From: Salinicola endophyticus | Lineage (GTDB): Bacteria > Pseudomonadota > Gammaproteobacteria > Pseudomonadales > Halomonadaceae | DNA length: 64,000 nt | Assembly: GCF_040536835.1 (NCBI RefSeq) | Contig: NZ_CP159578.1 | Location: 2,046,001 to 2,110,000 of the forward strand | Direction of reading: 5' to 3' | In this document: positions 1-8,157 of the stretch, piece by piece | Layout: every line of letters starts with the position of its first letter | Position numbering within the stretch: position 1 is the first letter of the stretch | Notes under the pieces: model-generated | Told to the model about the DNA's origin: nothing | Databases searched by the model: none | What the model saw: the letters and a program-made list of their open reading frames with translations, nothing else | Program-made: the position numbers and the translations under genes

Positions 1-685
1 GCCGTTGGGTAGCGCCGAGCCACAAATCGGTGGCGCCGGCCACCAGCGGCGCCTGCGGATGTTCGCGACGCAGTTGCATGAGCTCGGCCAGGTGCTGCGG
101 CGTGTGGTAGTGCGTGGCGTGGCTGGCGCGACCGAGTGCGCGCCAGGCCGTCTCCAGTTCGGGGTCGTCGGCCCAGCTCGGGCGGCTGTCGGGCTGCGCG
201 GCCATGGCGTGGGCGGCATCGCGGATCGGGCGGTAGCCGGTGCAGCGGCACAGATTGCCGCCCAACGCGGCTTCCAGCGTCTGGGGAGCGAGCGGGGAGC
301 CGGGCGTCTGGCGGCGCGACTCGTGCAAGGCGAACAGCGACATTACGATGCCGGGGGTACAGAAGCCGCACTGACTGGCGTGCCACTCGACCATGGCGGC
401 CTGGGCCGGATGCAACGCCTCTCCTCGTGCCAGCCCCTCCACCGTGACCAGATGGCAGCCCTGGAGCTGGTGCGCCGGCGTGATACAGGCGTTGGCGGTG
501 CGCCACGTCGCGGGCGGCTGCGAGTCGGGCTCGGCGATCGCCACGGTGCAGGCGCCGCAGTCGCCCGAGGCGCAGCCCTCCTTGGTGCCGCAGTGACCCA
601 GGGTCTCGCGCAGCAATGTCAGCACGCTGGTGTCTGGCGCAGCCTCCACGCACTGGCGTTGGCCGTTGAGGAAGAATTCGATCAT
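1..685 (-). CDS. xdhA: Xanthine dehydrogenase small subunit (FAD/2Fe-2S), partial
   Basis: Oxidises hypoxanthine and xanthine to urate together with a molybdopterin large subunit (purine catabolism, cytoplasm). The 228 visible residues begin MIEFFLNGQ and hold the plant-type ferredoxin cluster motif with the cysteines of GHCGTKEGCASGDCGAC, then the second [2Fe-2S] domain with CGFCTPG and CRCTGYRPI. The start of the FAD domain (PLVAGATDLWLG) follows before the window edge. The gene runs off the left end, so only the N-terminal half is seen. It is divergent from the RutR-like regulator at 885, and the operator lies between them. The molybdate transporter close by fits a molybdoenzyme. I am confident of the family; the XdhA assignment rests on the 2Fe-2S plus FAD order. 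Confidence 0.9.
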   Translation of the reverse strand, partial: MIEFFLNGQRQCVEAAPDTSVLTLLRETLGHCGTKEGCASGDCGACTVAIAEPDSQPPATWRTANACITPAHQLQGCHLVTVEGLARGEALHPAQAAMVEWHASQCGFCTPGIVMSLFALHESRRQTPGSPLAPQTLEAALGGNLCRCTGYRPIRDAAHAMAAQPDSRPSWADDPELETAWRALGRASHATHYHTPQHLAELMQLRREHPQAPLVAGATDLWLGATQR

Positions 686-781
686 CGCTCACCCATGGTG
701 GTGGTGTTGTCGTTATGTTGGGCGTCACACGGCACAGCCAGCGGGAAAGCCGAGCGGTGCGTGACGAGAGCCGGTAAAAAC

Positions 782-795
782 TGACCGATCGGTCA
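782..795. promoter_or_regulatory. Palindromic operator between xdhA and the RutR-like regulator
   Basis: TGACCGATCGGTCA is a perfect 14-base palindrome. It resembles the known RutR operator (TTGACC-N4-GGTCAA half-site layout) and sits between the divergent xdhA and tetR-type genes. I infer that the regulator binds here to control itself and xanthine dehydrogenase. Confidence 0.6.
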
Positions 796-884
796 AGTCG
801 CTACAGGTTCTCCGATCGCACGCCCCTAGGCAAGAGGGTTCGGGTAAGATTGCGCGTGGACCTTCGACGATTCAAGGAGAGCGC

Positions 885-1517
885 GTGAACGACTCGATTG
901 CAGCGGAACCGACGGTTCGCGAGCGCAACGAACGGCGGATCTTCGATGCCGCGGAACAGGTCTTCGCGCGCCATGGCTATCGTGGTGCCAGCATCCAGGC
1001 GATCGCCGCCGCCGCCGAGCTACCCAAGTCCAACGTGCTCTATTACGTGGGCAGTAAACGCAGGCTCTACGTGGCACTGTTGGAACGCACCATGGCGCGC
1101 TGGAACACCGCGCTCAGCGATATCAGCGAAGACGATGACCCGGCCACGGTGATCGAGACGTTCATCCGCAGCAAGATGGCGCTGAGCCAGACGCACCCGC
1201 TCAGCTCGCGGCTGTTCGCCAATGAAATACTGCAGGGAGCGCCGTTTCTGCAGGAGACCCTTGCCGGCAGCATGCGCGAGTGGGTCGAGTCGCGTGCAGC
1301 GATCTTCCAGCGCTGGGCCGAGCAGGGGCGCATGGATCCGGTGGACCCGATCTGGCTGATCTTCCTGATCTGGTCGGCGACCCAGCACTACGCTGATTTC
1401 GAGGCTCAGATACTCGGTATCACCGGGCAGGCCGGTCTGGCGGATGCCGATTTCGCCGCCGCCAGCGACTGTCTATGTCAGGTGATTCTGAAGGGGTGCG
1501 GGCTGACGCGGGCGTGA
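885..1517 (+). CDS. rutR: TetR-family regulator, RutR-like
   Basis: 210-residue one-domain repressor. The N-terminal helix-turn-helix lies at about residues 35-54 (ASIQAIAAAAELPKSNVLYY). The C-terminal ligand domain closely follows E. coli RutR in layout, with LFANEILQGAP and PIWLIFLIWSATQHYADF in the same places as LFCMEMLAGAP and HLIFMIWASTQHYADF. RutR senses pyrimidines and controls pyrimidine and purine breakdown genes, which matches the divergent xdhA. The start is GTG, preceded by AAGGAGA at 873-879. The ligand here may be a purine instead of uracil; that is not visible. The family is certain and the exact orthology is likely. Confidence 0.8.
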   Translation: MNDSIAAEPTVRERNERRIFDAAEQVFARHGYRGASIQAIAAAAELPKSNVLYYVGSKRRLYVALLERTMARWNTALSDISEDDDPATVIETFIRSKMALSQTHPLSSRLFANEILQGAPFLQETLAGSMREWVESRAAIFQRWAEQGRMDPVDPIWLIFLIWSATQHYADFEAQILGITGQAGLADADFAAASDCLCQVILKGCGLTRA

Positions 1518-2004
1518 AAAACCAGAGGGTTATAAACCAGAGGGGTACAGGGACGGGCTTGGGGGCAAGCCAGACTGCGAGGGGAAAACGACCGGAACGA
1601 GACGATGAGACGTCGAGAAAAACACGACGGAAGCGAGTCCCTTCGCACTCGACCTCCTGTCGAGTCTCGACCTTGAGCTCCGGCAAGCTCCTTTTGCTCT
1701 GGATCTATCCCTGGGCTTTCCCTGGCGCGATCCCTGCCATCACGCTGCATCCCTGAGCGGGTTCCTGAAGCCCGGCTTCCTGCCACGCCCATTCTAGCCG
1801 AGCGATGAGTCCGTTCGCTAATGACTTTTTCGTTTAAAATCCAATAATTACAAAAAGAAACAGTGCTCGATAAGTGCGCCGGTCCAGGCCACGAGAAGCC
1901 GTTGTTTCGATTGAAGAAAAACCCTGCCGCAAACGCGCGTGACGGGTGAAGGACGCTCTTTGCGCGGTGCTTTCAGGCAGTGCCTCGCGCTGCGCCGGAT
2001 TGAG
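1518..2004. other. Non-coding stretch between rutR and modC
   Basis: 487 bases without a convincing gene. It starts with a short direct repeat (AACCAGAGGG twice around 1520-1545), then a small hairpin GGCTTGGGGGCAAGCC near 1556. A mixed segment follows that reads open in several frames but with no family resemblance. About 1825-1865 is AT-rich. No clear T-tract terminator is seen for either convergent gene. Confidence 0.5.
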
Positions 2005-3096
2005 TCAGCCCGGCGCCTCGAAGGCGACACTGCGAATCAGCGCGATCACCTCCCGCCCCGGTGTCAGGCGCAGCTCGTCGCACGCCTGTCGGGTCAGGCG
2101 CGCGCGCAGCGACTGCTCGCCGACCGCCAGAAGTAGCTCCTGGGCGCTGGGGTCGTGGCTCGAGGGAGCGGTATCGACGATGCGTGCGGCGAGGCCGTTG
2201 CGATAGCTGGTCTCCGCGGGCATGGCCAGGGCGATGGCCACGTCGCGCACCCCGATGCGCAGACGTACCTCGCTGCCGAGCGGCTGGTCGATACGCGGCA
2301 CGCGCAGCGTCTGGCCGTCGGCCAGGGTGACCCGGCTCAGCGCGTAGTGCGAGTCCTGGGCGGTGACCCGGCCGCACAGCCGTGACGCCGCGTCGAAGCC
2401 GCCCAGGCGGCCGCCGAGGTCGAGGCGTTGCAGCAGCGCGTCGAGCGGGCCGTGAGCCACCAGGCGCCCGCTGTCGATCAGTGCCAGGTGATCGGCGATG
2501 GCGGTGATCTCCTGGGTGTCATGGCTGACGTAGAGCACGGGAATGTCGATCTCCCGGGTCAATCGTACCAGGTAGCGCAGCAGCTCCTGCTTGCGTTCGC
2601 CATCGAGGCCGGTCAGCGGCTCGTCCAGCAGCAGCAGGCGCGGCTGGGTCAGCAGCGCGCGGCCGATGGCGACGCGCCGGGCTTCGCCACCGGAGAGCGT
2701 ACCCGGCAGGCGTTCGAGCAGCGGCTCGATACCCAGCAGCGCGACCAGATCGTCGAAGCGCCCACGGGCTGTCCGCGGCATGCCGTAGGTGAGGTTGCCG
2801 CGCACCCGATAGTGGGGGAACAGGCGCGGCTCCTGGAACACCACCCCGAGTCGCCGGCGATGCACCGGCACCGCGATACCGCGCTGGCAGTGGGTCAGCC
2901 ACTGCTGATCCAGGCGCACATGTCCGGCGTCCGGGCGGTCGAGGCCGGCGATCAGACGCAGCAGGCTGGTCTTGCCGCTGCCGGACTCACCGAACAGCGC
3001 GGTGACTCCGCTCGCCGCCACCTCCAGGGCCATCTCCAGGGTGAAGTCGCCGAGACGTTTGCGCAGGTCGAGCGAGAGGGTGCTGCGGGTGGTCAT
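2005..3096 (-). CDS. modC: Molybdate ABC transporter ATP-binding protein
   Basis: 363-residue ATPase that drives molybdate import at the inner membrane. Walker A is at residues 36-43 (GESGSGKT), the signature LSGGE at about 134-138 and Walker B LLLLDEP at 154-160. The TOBE/MOP-like oxyanion-sensing C-terminal domain covers roughly residues 290-360 and is typical of ModC. The ATG at 3096 overlaps the modB stop as ATGA, so the two are translationally coupled. A longer open frame reaching 3771 is only the out-of-frame shadow of modB and is not used. Confidence 0.95.
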   Translation of the reverse strand: MTTRSTLSLDLRKRLGDFTLEMALEVAASGVTALFGESGSGKTSLLRLIAGLDRPDAGHVRLDQQWLTHCQRGIAVPVHRRRLGVVFQEPRLFPHYRVRGNLTYGMPRTARGRFDDLVALLGIEPLLERLPGTLSGGEARRVAIGRALLTQPRLLLLDEPLTGLDGERKQELLRYLVRLTREIDIPVLYVSHDTQEITAIADHLALIDSGRLVAHGPLDALLQRLDLGGRLGGFDAASRLCGRVTAQDSHYALSRVTLADGQTLRVPRIDQPLGSEVRLRIGVRDVAIALAMPAETSYRNGLAARIVDTAPSSHDPSAQELLLAVGEQSLRARLTRQACDELRLTPGREVIALIRSVAFEAPG

Positions 3097-3788
3097 CGGT
3101 CGCGCTCCTGCAGGCGCTGCCGGGCGCGGCGGGCGAGCCACTCGGAAGTGATCAGCGAGAGCATCGCGATGGCGATGGAGATCGCGCACAGCCGCGCGGC
3201 GGCGGCCTCCTTGCCGGGGGTCTGGATCAGCGTGTAGAGCGCCAGCGGCAGGGTTCGGGTCTCGCCGGGGATGTTCGAGGCGAAGGTGATGGTGGCGCCG
3301 AACTCCGACAGCGCGCGGGCGAAGGCCAGCACGCTGCCGGTGAGCAGGCCGGGCAGAGCGAGTGGCAGGGTGATGGTGAACAGCACCCGCCAGCGCCCGG
3401 CACCGAGAGTCGCCGCGGCGGCCTCGAGCTTGGGGTCGACCGCTTCCAGCGACAGCCGTACCGCGCGCACCAGCAGGGGAAAGGCCATGACGCCGCCGGC
3501 CACGGCGGCGCCCTGCCAGGTGAAGGGCAGGGTGACGCCCAGCGTGGCCTGCAGCCAGTGCCCGAGCCAGCCCTGGCGCCCCAGCGCCAGCAGCAGCAGA
3601 TAGCCCACCACCACCGGTGGCAGGACCAGCGGCAGGTGGATGACGCCATCCAGCAGTGACTTGCCGCGGAAGTCGTGCCGCGCCAGCAACCAGGCTAGTG
3701 CGATCCCGGGGATCAGGGTCCAGCCCACCGCGCTGCCGGCGATCTTGAGGCTCAGCGTCAGCGCCTGCCACTCCGCATCAGAGAGCAC
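3093..3788 (-). CDS. modB: Molybdate ABC transporter permease
   Basis: 231-residue inner-membrane permease of the ModB/CysT type with about five hydrophobic segments. The cytoplasmic coupling loop around EAAAATLGAGRWRVLFTITLP is the EAA motif that docks on ModC. The start is GTG at 3788, five bases after the modA stop, giving VLSDAEWQAL, a usual ModB beginning. It overlaps modC by four bases. Second gene of the modABC operon. Confidence 0.95.
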   Translation of the reverse strand: MLSDAEWQALTLSLKIAGSAVGWTLIPGIALAWLLARHDFRGKSLLDGVIHLPLVLPPVVVGYLLLLALGRQGWLGHWLQATLGVTLPFTWQGAAVAGGVMAFPLLVRAVRLSLEAVDPKLEAAAATLGAGRWRVLFTITLPLALPGLLTGSVLAFARALSEFGATITFASNIPGETRTLPLALYTLIQTPGKEAAAARLCAISIAIAMLSLITSEWLARRARQRLQERDR

Positions 3789-3793
3789 TCGGC

Positions 3794-4573
3794 TCAGTCG
3801 CCCGTGAGCGGCGTGAAGCCGTAGCGAGTGAATATTCGACGTGCCGCGTCACTGGCCAGCCACTGGCGCAGCGCCTCGGTGGCCGGGCTGGGCGACGGCG
3901 TGACCACCGCCATGGGGTAGGTGATCGGCGTATGGCTGGTGTCGGGGAAGACGCCGATCTGACGCACACCGTCGCTGGCTTCGGCATCCGTCTGATAGAC
4001 GATCCCCAGTGGCGCTTCGCCGCGCTCCACCAGGGCCATGGCCGCGCGCACGTTGTCGCCACTGGCCAGGCGTGATTGCAACGCCGGCCACTCACCCAGG
4101 GATTGAAGCGCCTGCTTGGCGTAGATACCCGCCGGCACGTGGTCGGTATTGCCCACCGAGAGCCGCTCGCCGGGGCCCAGATGGGTGGCGATAGCGCTGC
4201 CATCCCCGGGGGTGAAGGGCGCGATCCGGCTGTTGCGCGGGGCGATCAGCACCAGCCGATTGGCGAGCAGGTCGACACGCTGAGCGACCGTGGTGCCCTG
4301 ATCGGCGAGCCAGTCCATCCACTGCTCGTTGGCCGAGAGATAGAGATCCGCCGGGGCGCCGCTGGCGATCTGGCGCGCCAGGGTCGAGGAGGAGGCGTAG
4401 ACCGGCACTACCTCGACGTCATGCGTCTGTTCGTAGCTGGCGATGGCGCGGTTCATGGCGTCGGTGAGCGACGCCGCGGCGAACACCTGGATGCGCTCGG
4501 CGGCGCTGGCGCTGAGCGGGAGCAGTATGAGCAGCAGGGCGCCGAGGATGGCGGCGGTGCGCAGCGCTGGCAT
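3794..4573 (-). CDS. modA: Molybdate-binding periplasmic protein
   Basis: 259-residue periplasmic solute-binding protein. A Sec signal peptide covers about residues 1-24 (hydrophobic ILGALLLILLPLSASA, cut after ASA). The mature part begins with the ModA hallmark VFAAASLTDAM and contains YASSSTLARQI, GAPADLYLSA and the anion-site segment GNTDHVPAGIYAKQAL. First gene of the operon, directly downstream of a ModE-type operator. Confidence 0.95.
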   Translation of the reverse strand: MPALRTAAILGALLLILLPLSASAAERIQVFAAASLTDAMNRAIASYEQTHDVEVVPVYASSSTLARQIASGAPADLYLSANEQWMDWLADQGTTVAQRVDLLANRLVLIAPRNSRIAPFTPGDGSAIATHLGPGERLSVGNTDHVPAGIYAKQALQSLGEWPALQSRLASGDNVRAAMALVERGEAPLGIVYQTDAEASDGVRQIGVFPDTSHTPITYPMAVVTPSPSPATEALRQWLASDAARRIFTRYGFTPLTGD

Positions 4574-4581
4574 GGCGTTCT

Positions 4582-4605
4582 CGCTATGTCTGCTTGGAAA
4601 TAACG
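4582..4605 (-). promoter_or_regulatory. ModE operator in front of modABC
   Basis: Read on the minus strand, CGTTATTT-N8-ACATAGCG matches the layout of the E. coli modA operator as I recall it (CGTTATAT-N8-ACATAACG), with the same 8-base spacer and only two changed bases in the arms. It begins a few bases upstream of the modA ribosome-binding region. A -10-like TATAGT lies just upstream at 4612-4617, with a weak -35 (TCGACG) at 4635-4640. A repressor bound here would cover the transcription start. I infer molybdate-dependent repression by the nearby ModE. Confidence 0.75.
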
Positions 4606-4684
4606 AGAATGACTATAGACCACCCGGGCGAGAGCGTCGATTTACCCGCCGGCGCTGAGTCCGGTGTCGGCAACCGTTGCCCGC

Positions 4685-5062
4685 TCAGGACTCGGGTGTC
4701 GGGGCGTGCTGCGGGCGCAGCAGCGCACGCAGGGCCGCGCTCTCCGGCGCGGCGTCGAGGCGCTGCAGCAGCGCGTGATAATGGCCGATGAGCTCGCGGG
4801 CCAAGGGGGTCAGGGTGGCGCCACCACGCTGGCTGCCGCCGGAGCTGGTGTCGACCAGCGCGGCGTCGAAGTGACGGCTCATGGTCTCCAGCAGCTGCCA
4901 CGCCTTCTTGTAACTCAGGCACATCTCGCGGCAGGCGGCGGCGATCGAGCCGTGGCGCTCGATCGCCTCGAGCAGCGCGATCTTGCCCGGGCCGAGCACG
5001 ATATCGCGCTCGGCGACCAGGCGCAGCTGGAGCTGGGGGCGGGGATGATGGGTGCGGGTCAT
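4685..5062 (-). CDS. modE: ModE-type molybdate regulator, DNA-binding domain only
   Basis: 125-residue LysR-like winged-helix domain of the ModE N-terminal family: LGPGKIALLEAIERHGSIAAAC, then SYKKAWQLLETM and GGSQRGGATLTPLA. The molybdate-binding TOBE/MOP repeats of full-length E. coli ModE (about 260 residues) are absent, so this is the short form. A TTG nine bases upstream could also start it, giving 128 residues. It lies upstream of modA in the same direction, with the operator between. How the short form senses molybdate is not visible; ModC or a separate MOP protein may help. Confidence 0.85.
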   Translation of the reverse strand: MTRTHHPRPQLQLRLVAERDIVLGPGKIALLEAIERHGSIAAACREMCLSYKKAWQLLETMSRHFDAALVDTSSGGSQRGGATLTPLARELIGHYHALLQRLDAAPESAALRALLRPQHAPTPES

Positions 5063-5171
5063 CGAGAGCAAGCCGTGGCTGGGAGCGAGGCCCTACCATA
5101 GCACTCGGCTCCGGTCAGACCAGAGCCGACCGATGCGAGCGCAGCGCCGGGCGCCGCGCTCGCGATCGAGT

Positions 5172-6563
5172 TCAGGCGGTGCTGGCGACGCTCGCGGGGC
5201 TCGACAGACGCCAGCGCAGCCAGTCGATCGCCACGAACAGCACCAGGCTCGCTCCCATCACCGGCAGGGCGAGGCCCAGCGCCAGCGCCACCAGCAGCAC
5301 GCCCAGGCGAGGCCTCCAGCCGAGCTGTGCGAAGAGCGCGCTCAGGGTCTGCGGCGCAGCGCGCGTGCCGCTCGCCGGACGCCGCTGCCACCACATCCGA
5401 TAGCCCCAGCAGATCAGCGTCGCCAGACTGCCGGCCACTGCCACCAGCACCAACTGATTGGGTAGCCCGAAGAGCACGCCCATGTGCAGGTCGATGCCCC
5501 AGCGGGTGAGCTTGGCCGCCAGCGGGAAGGTGGTGAAATCGGTGCGGTCGAGCACCGCGAAGCTGTGCGGGTCGAGCGCCACCTGGTCGACCTCGGTGGG
5601 CCACTCGCGGCCGATCTCGCGTACCTGCCAGGCGCGATCCGCTGCCGCCGGCGGCAGCAGCTCGATCTTGCCCGCATGCAGGCCGGCATGGCGGGCCGCT
5701 GCCAGCGCGCGGTCGAAGTCGGCATCGCTGACCTGCGCCGCGCCCATGTGCATGCTACCCGCAGCATGATGATGCGCGGCGTGGGGATCGGCGGCGGCCG
5801 CGTCCTGCCCCTTGAGCGCCGTGGAGACACTCGGCGTGCCCCAGCCCCAGGCGTGGCGCAGTTCGGCGATATTGCCGCCGGCCCACTTCGACCAGGTGAG
5901 GCCGGTGGCGGAGAAGAACACCAGCCCCAGCGCGCCGACGATGCCCAAGGTGGCGTGTCGTTGGCGCCGACGCTGCGGGCTGGCTGCCGGCGCGCGGCGG
6001 GCGCCGCGGCGCTGCCACCAGAGGATCACGCCGCCCAGTGCCAGCAGCCATAGCCAGGAGGCGGCCAGTTCGCTGTAGACGCGTCCCGGCTCGCCCAGCA
6101 GCAGGCTGCGATGGAGCTGATCGATGGTGGTGCGTAGCGGCAGCACGCCGCTGGTGCCGTAGACCGGCAGGTCGCCGCGCACCGCCAGCGTCACCGGGTC
6201 GATGAACAGCGCGCGGTGCTGGAATTCACCCACGCCGGGGTCATCGAACATCACCCGGGTGGTCTGGCCCGGGGCGGGCGCCGGGCGCACCGCGGCGGGG
6301 GCTTGGCTGATACCCGCTGCGGCCTCGGCGGCGGCGATCTGGCGCGCCAGCGGTTGCGCCGCGCCCTCGCTCTGGGCGGTCAGGGCGTCGTGGTAGACCC
6401 ACTGCTCGAGCTGCGGGGTCAGGGCATAAGCGATACCCGAGAGGGCCGCGATCAGCAGGAAGGGCCCCACGAGGAGGCCGACATAGAAGTGCAGCCGCGT
6501 GATCATCGCGAGCAGCAGTTGACGGGTGCGGCGGCGCTCGGCCGCTGCCATGGGGGTCGACAT
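5172..6563 (-). CDS. PepSY-associated TM-helix membrane protein
   Basis: 463-residue inner-membrane protein of the PepSY_TM family (PiuB-like iron or copper-linked membrane proteins). About five membrane segments are visible: LHFYVGLLVGPFLLIAALSG near residue 30, one near 175, one near 210, one near 380 and a terminal one near 440. Large periplasmic PepSY regions lie between them. A His-rich stretch (AHHHAAG) near residue 275 could bind metal. The DUF2946 gene upstream on the same strand probably forms an operon with it, a pairing often linked to copper. Substrate not known. Confidence 0.8.
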   Translation of the reverse strand: MSTPMAAAERRRTRQLLLAMITRLHFYVGLLVGPFLLIAALSGIAYALTPQLEQWVYHDALTAQSEGAAQPLARQIAAAEAAAGISQAPAAVRPAPAPGQTTRVMFDDPGVGEFQHRALFIDPVTLAVRGDLPVYGTSGVLPLRTTIDQLHRSLLLGEPGRVYSELAASWLWLLALGGVILWWQRRGARRAPAASPQRRRQRHATLGIVGALGLVFFSATGLTWSKWAGGNIAELRHAWGWGTPSVSTALKGQDAAAADPHAAHHHAAGSMHMGAAQVSDADFDRALAAARHAGLHAGKIELLPPAAADRAWQVREIGREWPTEVDQVALDPHSFAVLDRTDFTTFPLAAKLTRWGIDLHMGVLFGLPNQLVLVAVAGSLATLICWGYRMWWQRRPASGTRAAPQTLSALFAQLGWRPRLGVLLVALALGLALPVMGASLVLFVAIDWLRWRLSSPASVASTA

Positions 6564-6648
6564 GGATATCTCCGAATTGGCGACGTCGGCCGCCTGAGTG
6601 CGGCGCGCCGACAGGGTCCGACGCCGTGAGGCGGCGGACGCTGGAAAG

Positions 6649-7077
6649 TCAGCTCAATGCGGCAATGATCGGTGGGGCGCGTGGCGAAAAGCGGGCGTGC
6701 GGGTCGGGCGGCGTCGCCAGCGGCGTGGGCGCTGCCACGCTGGGGGCCGCGGGTGACACGATGGGCGGCGGTATCACCGCGGGCGTGGCGATGCCCGGCG
6801 CGTGCAGGAACAGCTCGCAGTAGCCGCAGGCCGCCAGATGCCAGTGGTCGCTGGCGCTGAAGCGTGCTGCGCTGCGCATGTCGCCGGTCATGGCGGCGGA
6901 CGGCGACGCAGCGTGATGCGCCGGTGTCTGCAGCGCGTGCAGCGGCATGCCACCGTGCGCTGGCATCTCCATCAGACGCTGGGACTGGCTCACCAGCGGA
7001 CCGACGAACGCCATCAGCATGGCGAACAGCGCCAGCCAGGTCAGCGGTCGGTAGCAGTGGTGCCACAGGCGGGTCAT
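6649..7077 (-). CDS. DUF2946 family small membrane/periplasmic protein
   Basis: 142 residues with one N-terminal hydrophobic segment (LTWLALFAMLMAFVGPLV, residues about 13-30) that is either a signal anchor or signal peptide. His and Met residues follow, then the DUF2946 hallmark HLAACGYCELFLHAPG. The C terminus is Pro/Ala-rich and low complexity. The family is of unknown function but commonly neighbours copper-handling genes, which fits the His/Met/Cys-rich content. Likely co-transcribed with the PepSY gene downstream. Confidence 0.75.
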   Translation of the reverse strand: MTRLWHHCYRPLTWLALFAMLMAFVGPLVSQSQRLMEMPAHGGMPLHALQTPAHHAASPSAAMTGDMRSAARFSASDHWHLAACGYCELFLHAPGIATPAVIPPPIVSPAAPSVAAPTPLATPPDPHARFSPRAPPIIAALS

Positions 7078-7181
7078 GGCCGGAATCCGTCGCGTCGTCG
7101 ACCCGCGACTCTAGCGCTTCCGGACGGTGGCGCCAATCGCTGGCGCCGGGGGTGTGTAACTATGTCGCAGAGGCTGGATCG

Positions 7182-7886
7182 TCAGTGCGTCACCATCTGG
7201 CCGTCGAGGCGATAGCCGTGCTGGTAGATGCTCTGCAGACGCACGCCGTGGCGGCCGTCCAGCTCGAGTTTGCGGCGCAGGCGGCTGACGTGGGTGTCCA
7301 GGGTACGCGTGGAGAGGCTACCGTTCTGCCCCCACACGATCTCGAGTAGATGCGCCCTCGACAGCAGTTCGCCGCTATGGGCGAAAAACAGGCTGATCAA
7401 ACGATATTCCCGTTCGGTCAAGGGTACCGGACAGTCGGAGAGCAGCACCTGACGCTGATCCGCATCCAGCGCGTAGGGCCCCAGGCGATAGCGCTCGCGC
7501 TCCCTGTTCTGATCCAGCCGACGTGTCAGGGCGTTGACCCTGGCCACCAGCTCCAATGGCCGCAGCGGCTTGCCCAGGAAGTCGTCGGCACCCAGCTCCA
7601 GCGCCTTGACCACCGACGCCTCCTCGTCATTGGCGGTGATGAACAGGATCGGCCCCTGCCAGCCATCGTGGGTACGCAGATGACTCAGCACATCCATGCC
7701 GCTGGCGTCGGGGAGATACCAGTCGAGAATGATGAGATCGAACCGCTGGTTCTTCAGCGCACGCTGGAACTCGCTGGCACGGGCGTAGGTGTGCACGCGA
7801 TGACCGGCGCCTTCCAGGCAGATGGTGATGAATGCCTGCTGATCGGGATCGTCTTCCAGTACGCCGATATGTATCGATGAGGTCAT
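7182..7886 (-). CDS. OmpR/PhoB-type response regulator
   Basis: 234 residues. The receiver domain (1-115) has the acidic pair D12-D13, phospho-acceptor D55 (LIILDWYLPD), T84 and K106 (FLGKPL). The C-terminal winged helix (about 140-230) includes LTEREYRLISLFF and TLDTHVSRLRRKL. It is a DNA-binding transcription regulator. It is divergent from the hybrid histidine kinase at 8158, and a 23-base inverted repeat lies between them. The kinase is the best candidate partner, but that pairing is inferred from position only. Confidence 0.9.
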   Translation of the reverse strand: MTSSIHIGVLEDDPDQQAFITICLEGAGHRVHTYARASEFQRALKNQRFDLIILDWYLPDASGMDVLSHLRTHDGWQGPILFITANDEEASVVKALELGADDFLGKPLRPLELVARVNALTRRLDQNRERERYRLGPYALDADQRQVLLSDCPVPLTEREYRLISLFFAHSGELLSRAHLLEIVWGQNGSLSTRTLDTHVSRLRRKLELDGRHGVRLQSIYQHGYRLDGQMVTH

Positions 7887-8001
7887 GCGACAACCTGTCC
7901 TTGAATGATCTGTCTCGTTTTCGATCCAGTCTGCCTCAGCGGCCTACAACTTCCCAGTCGAACTGGAGAGAACGAGAGTTCATTACGCTCACGTTTAAAC
8001 C

Positions 8002-8024
8002 TTTATCGGCAAGATGCCGATAAA
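8002..8024. promoter_or_regulatory. Inverted repeat between divergent regulator and kinase genes
   Basis: TTTATCGGCA-AGA-TGCCGATAAA is a perfect 10-base inverted repeat with a 3-base spacer, in an AT-richer stretch between the two divergent signalling genes. It lacks a T-tract for a terminator and looks like an operator. It would overlap an alternative kinase start at 8014, which argues for the later start. Confidence 0.5.
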
Positions 8025-8157
8025 AATGTGGGGTTGCCAGGAGGATACGCTACTCGGACGCCGGCTATCGCCGATTCTTGTCTTGGCAGGTGCCGCGCGA
8101 CCCAGGACTTCGTTCACCGCGCGCCTGAGATGGCTCGTTCCGCTGCAGGACTCGTTG

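Noticed and set aside
1478..1792. A 104-codon leftward open frame after rutR
   Set aside because: No family resemblance, no ribosome site and an Arg/Ser-rich composition typical of noise.
2005..3771. A single 588-codon open frame covering modB and modC
   Set aside because: Its first 220 codons are out of frame with the clear ModB sequence and show no family; ModC begins at 3096.
8014..8157. Earlier start for the hybrid kinase
   Set aside because: The ATG lies inside a perfect inverted repeat and the extra 48 residues have no recognisable feature.
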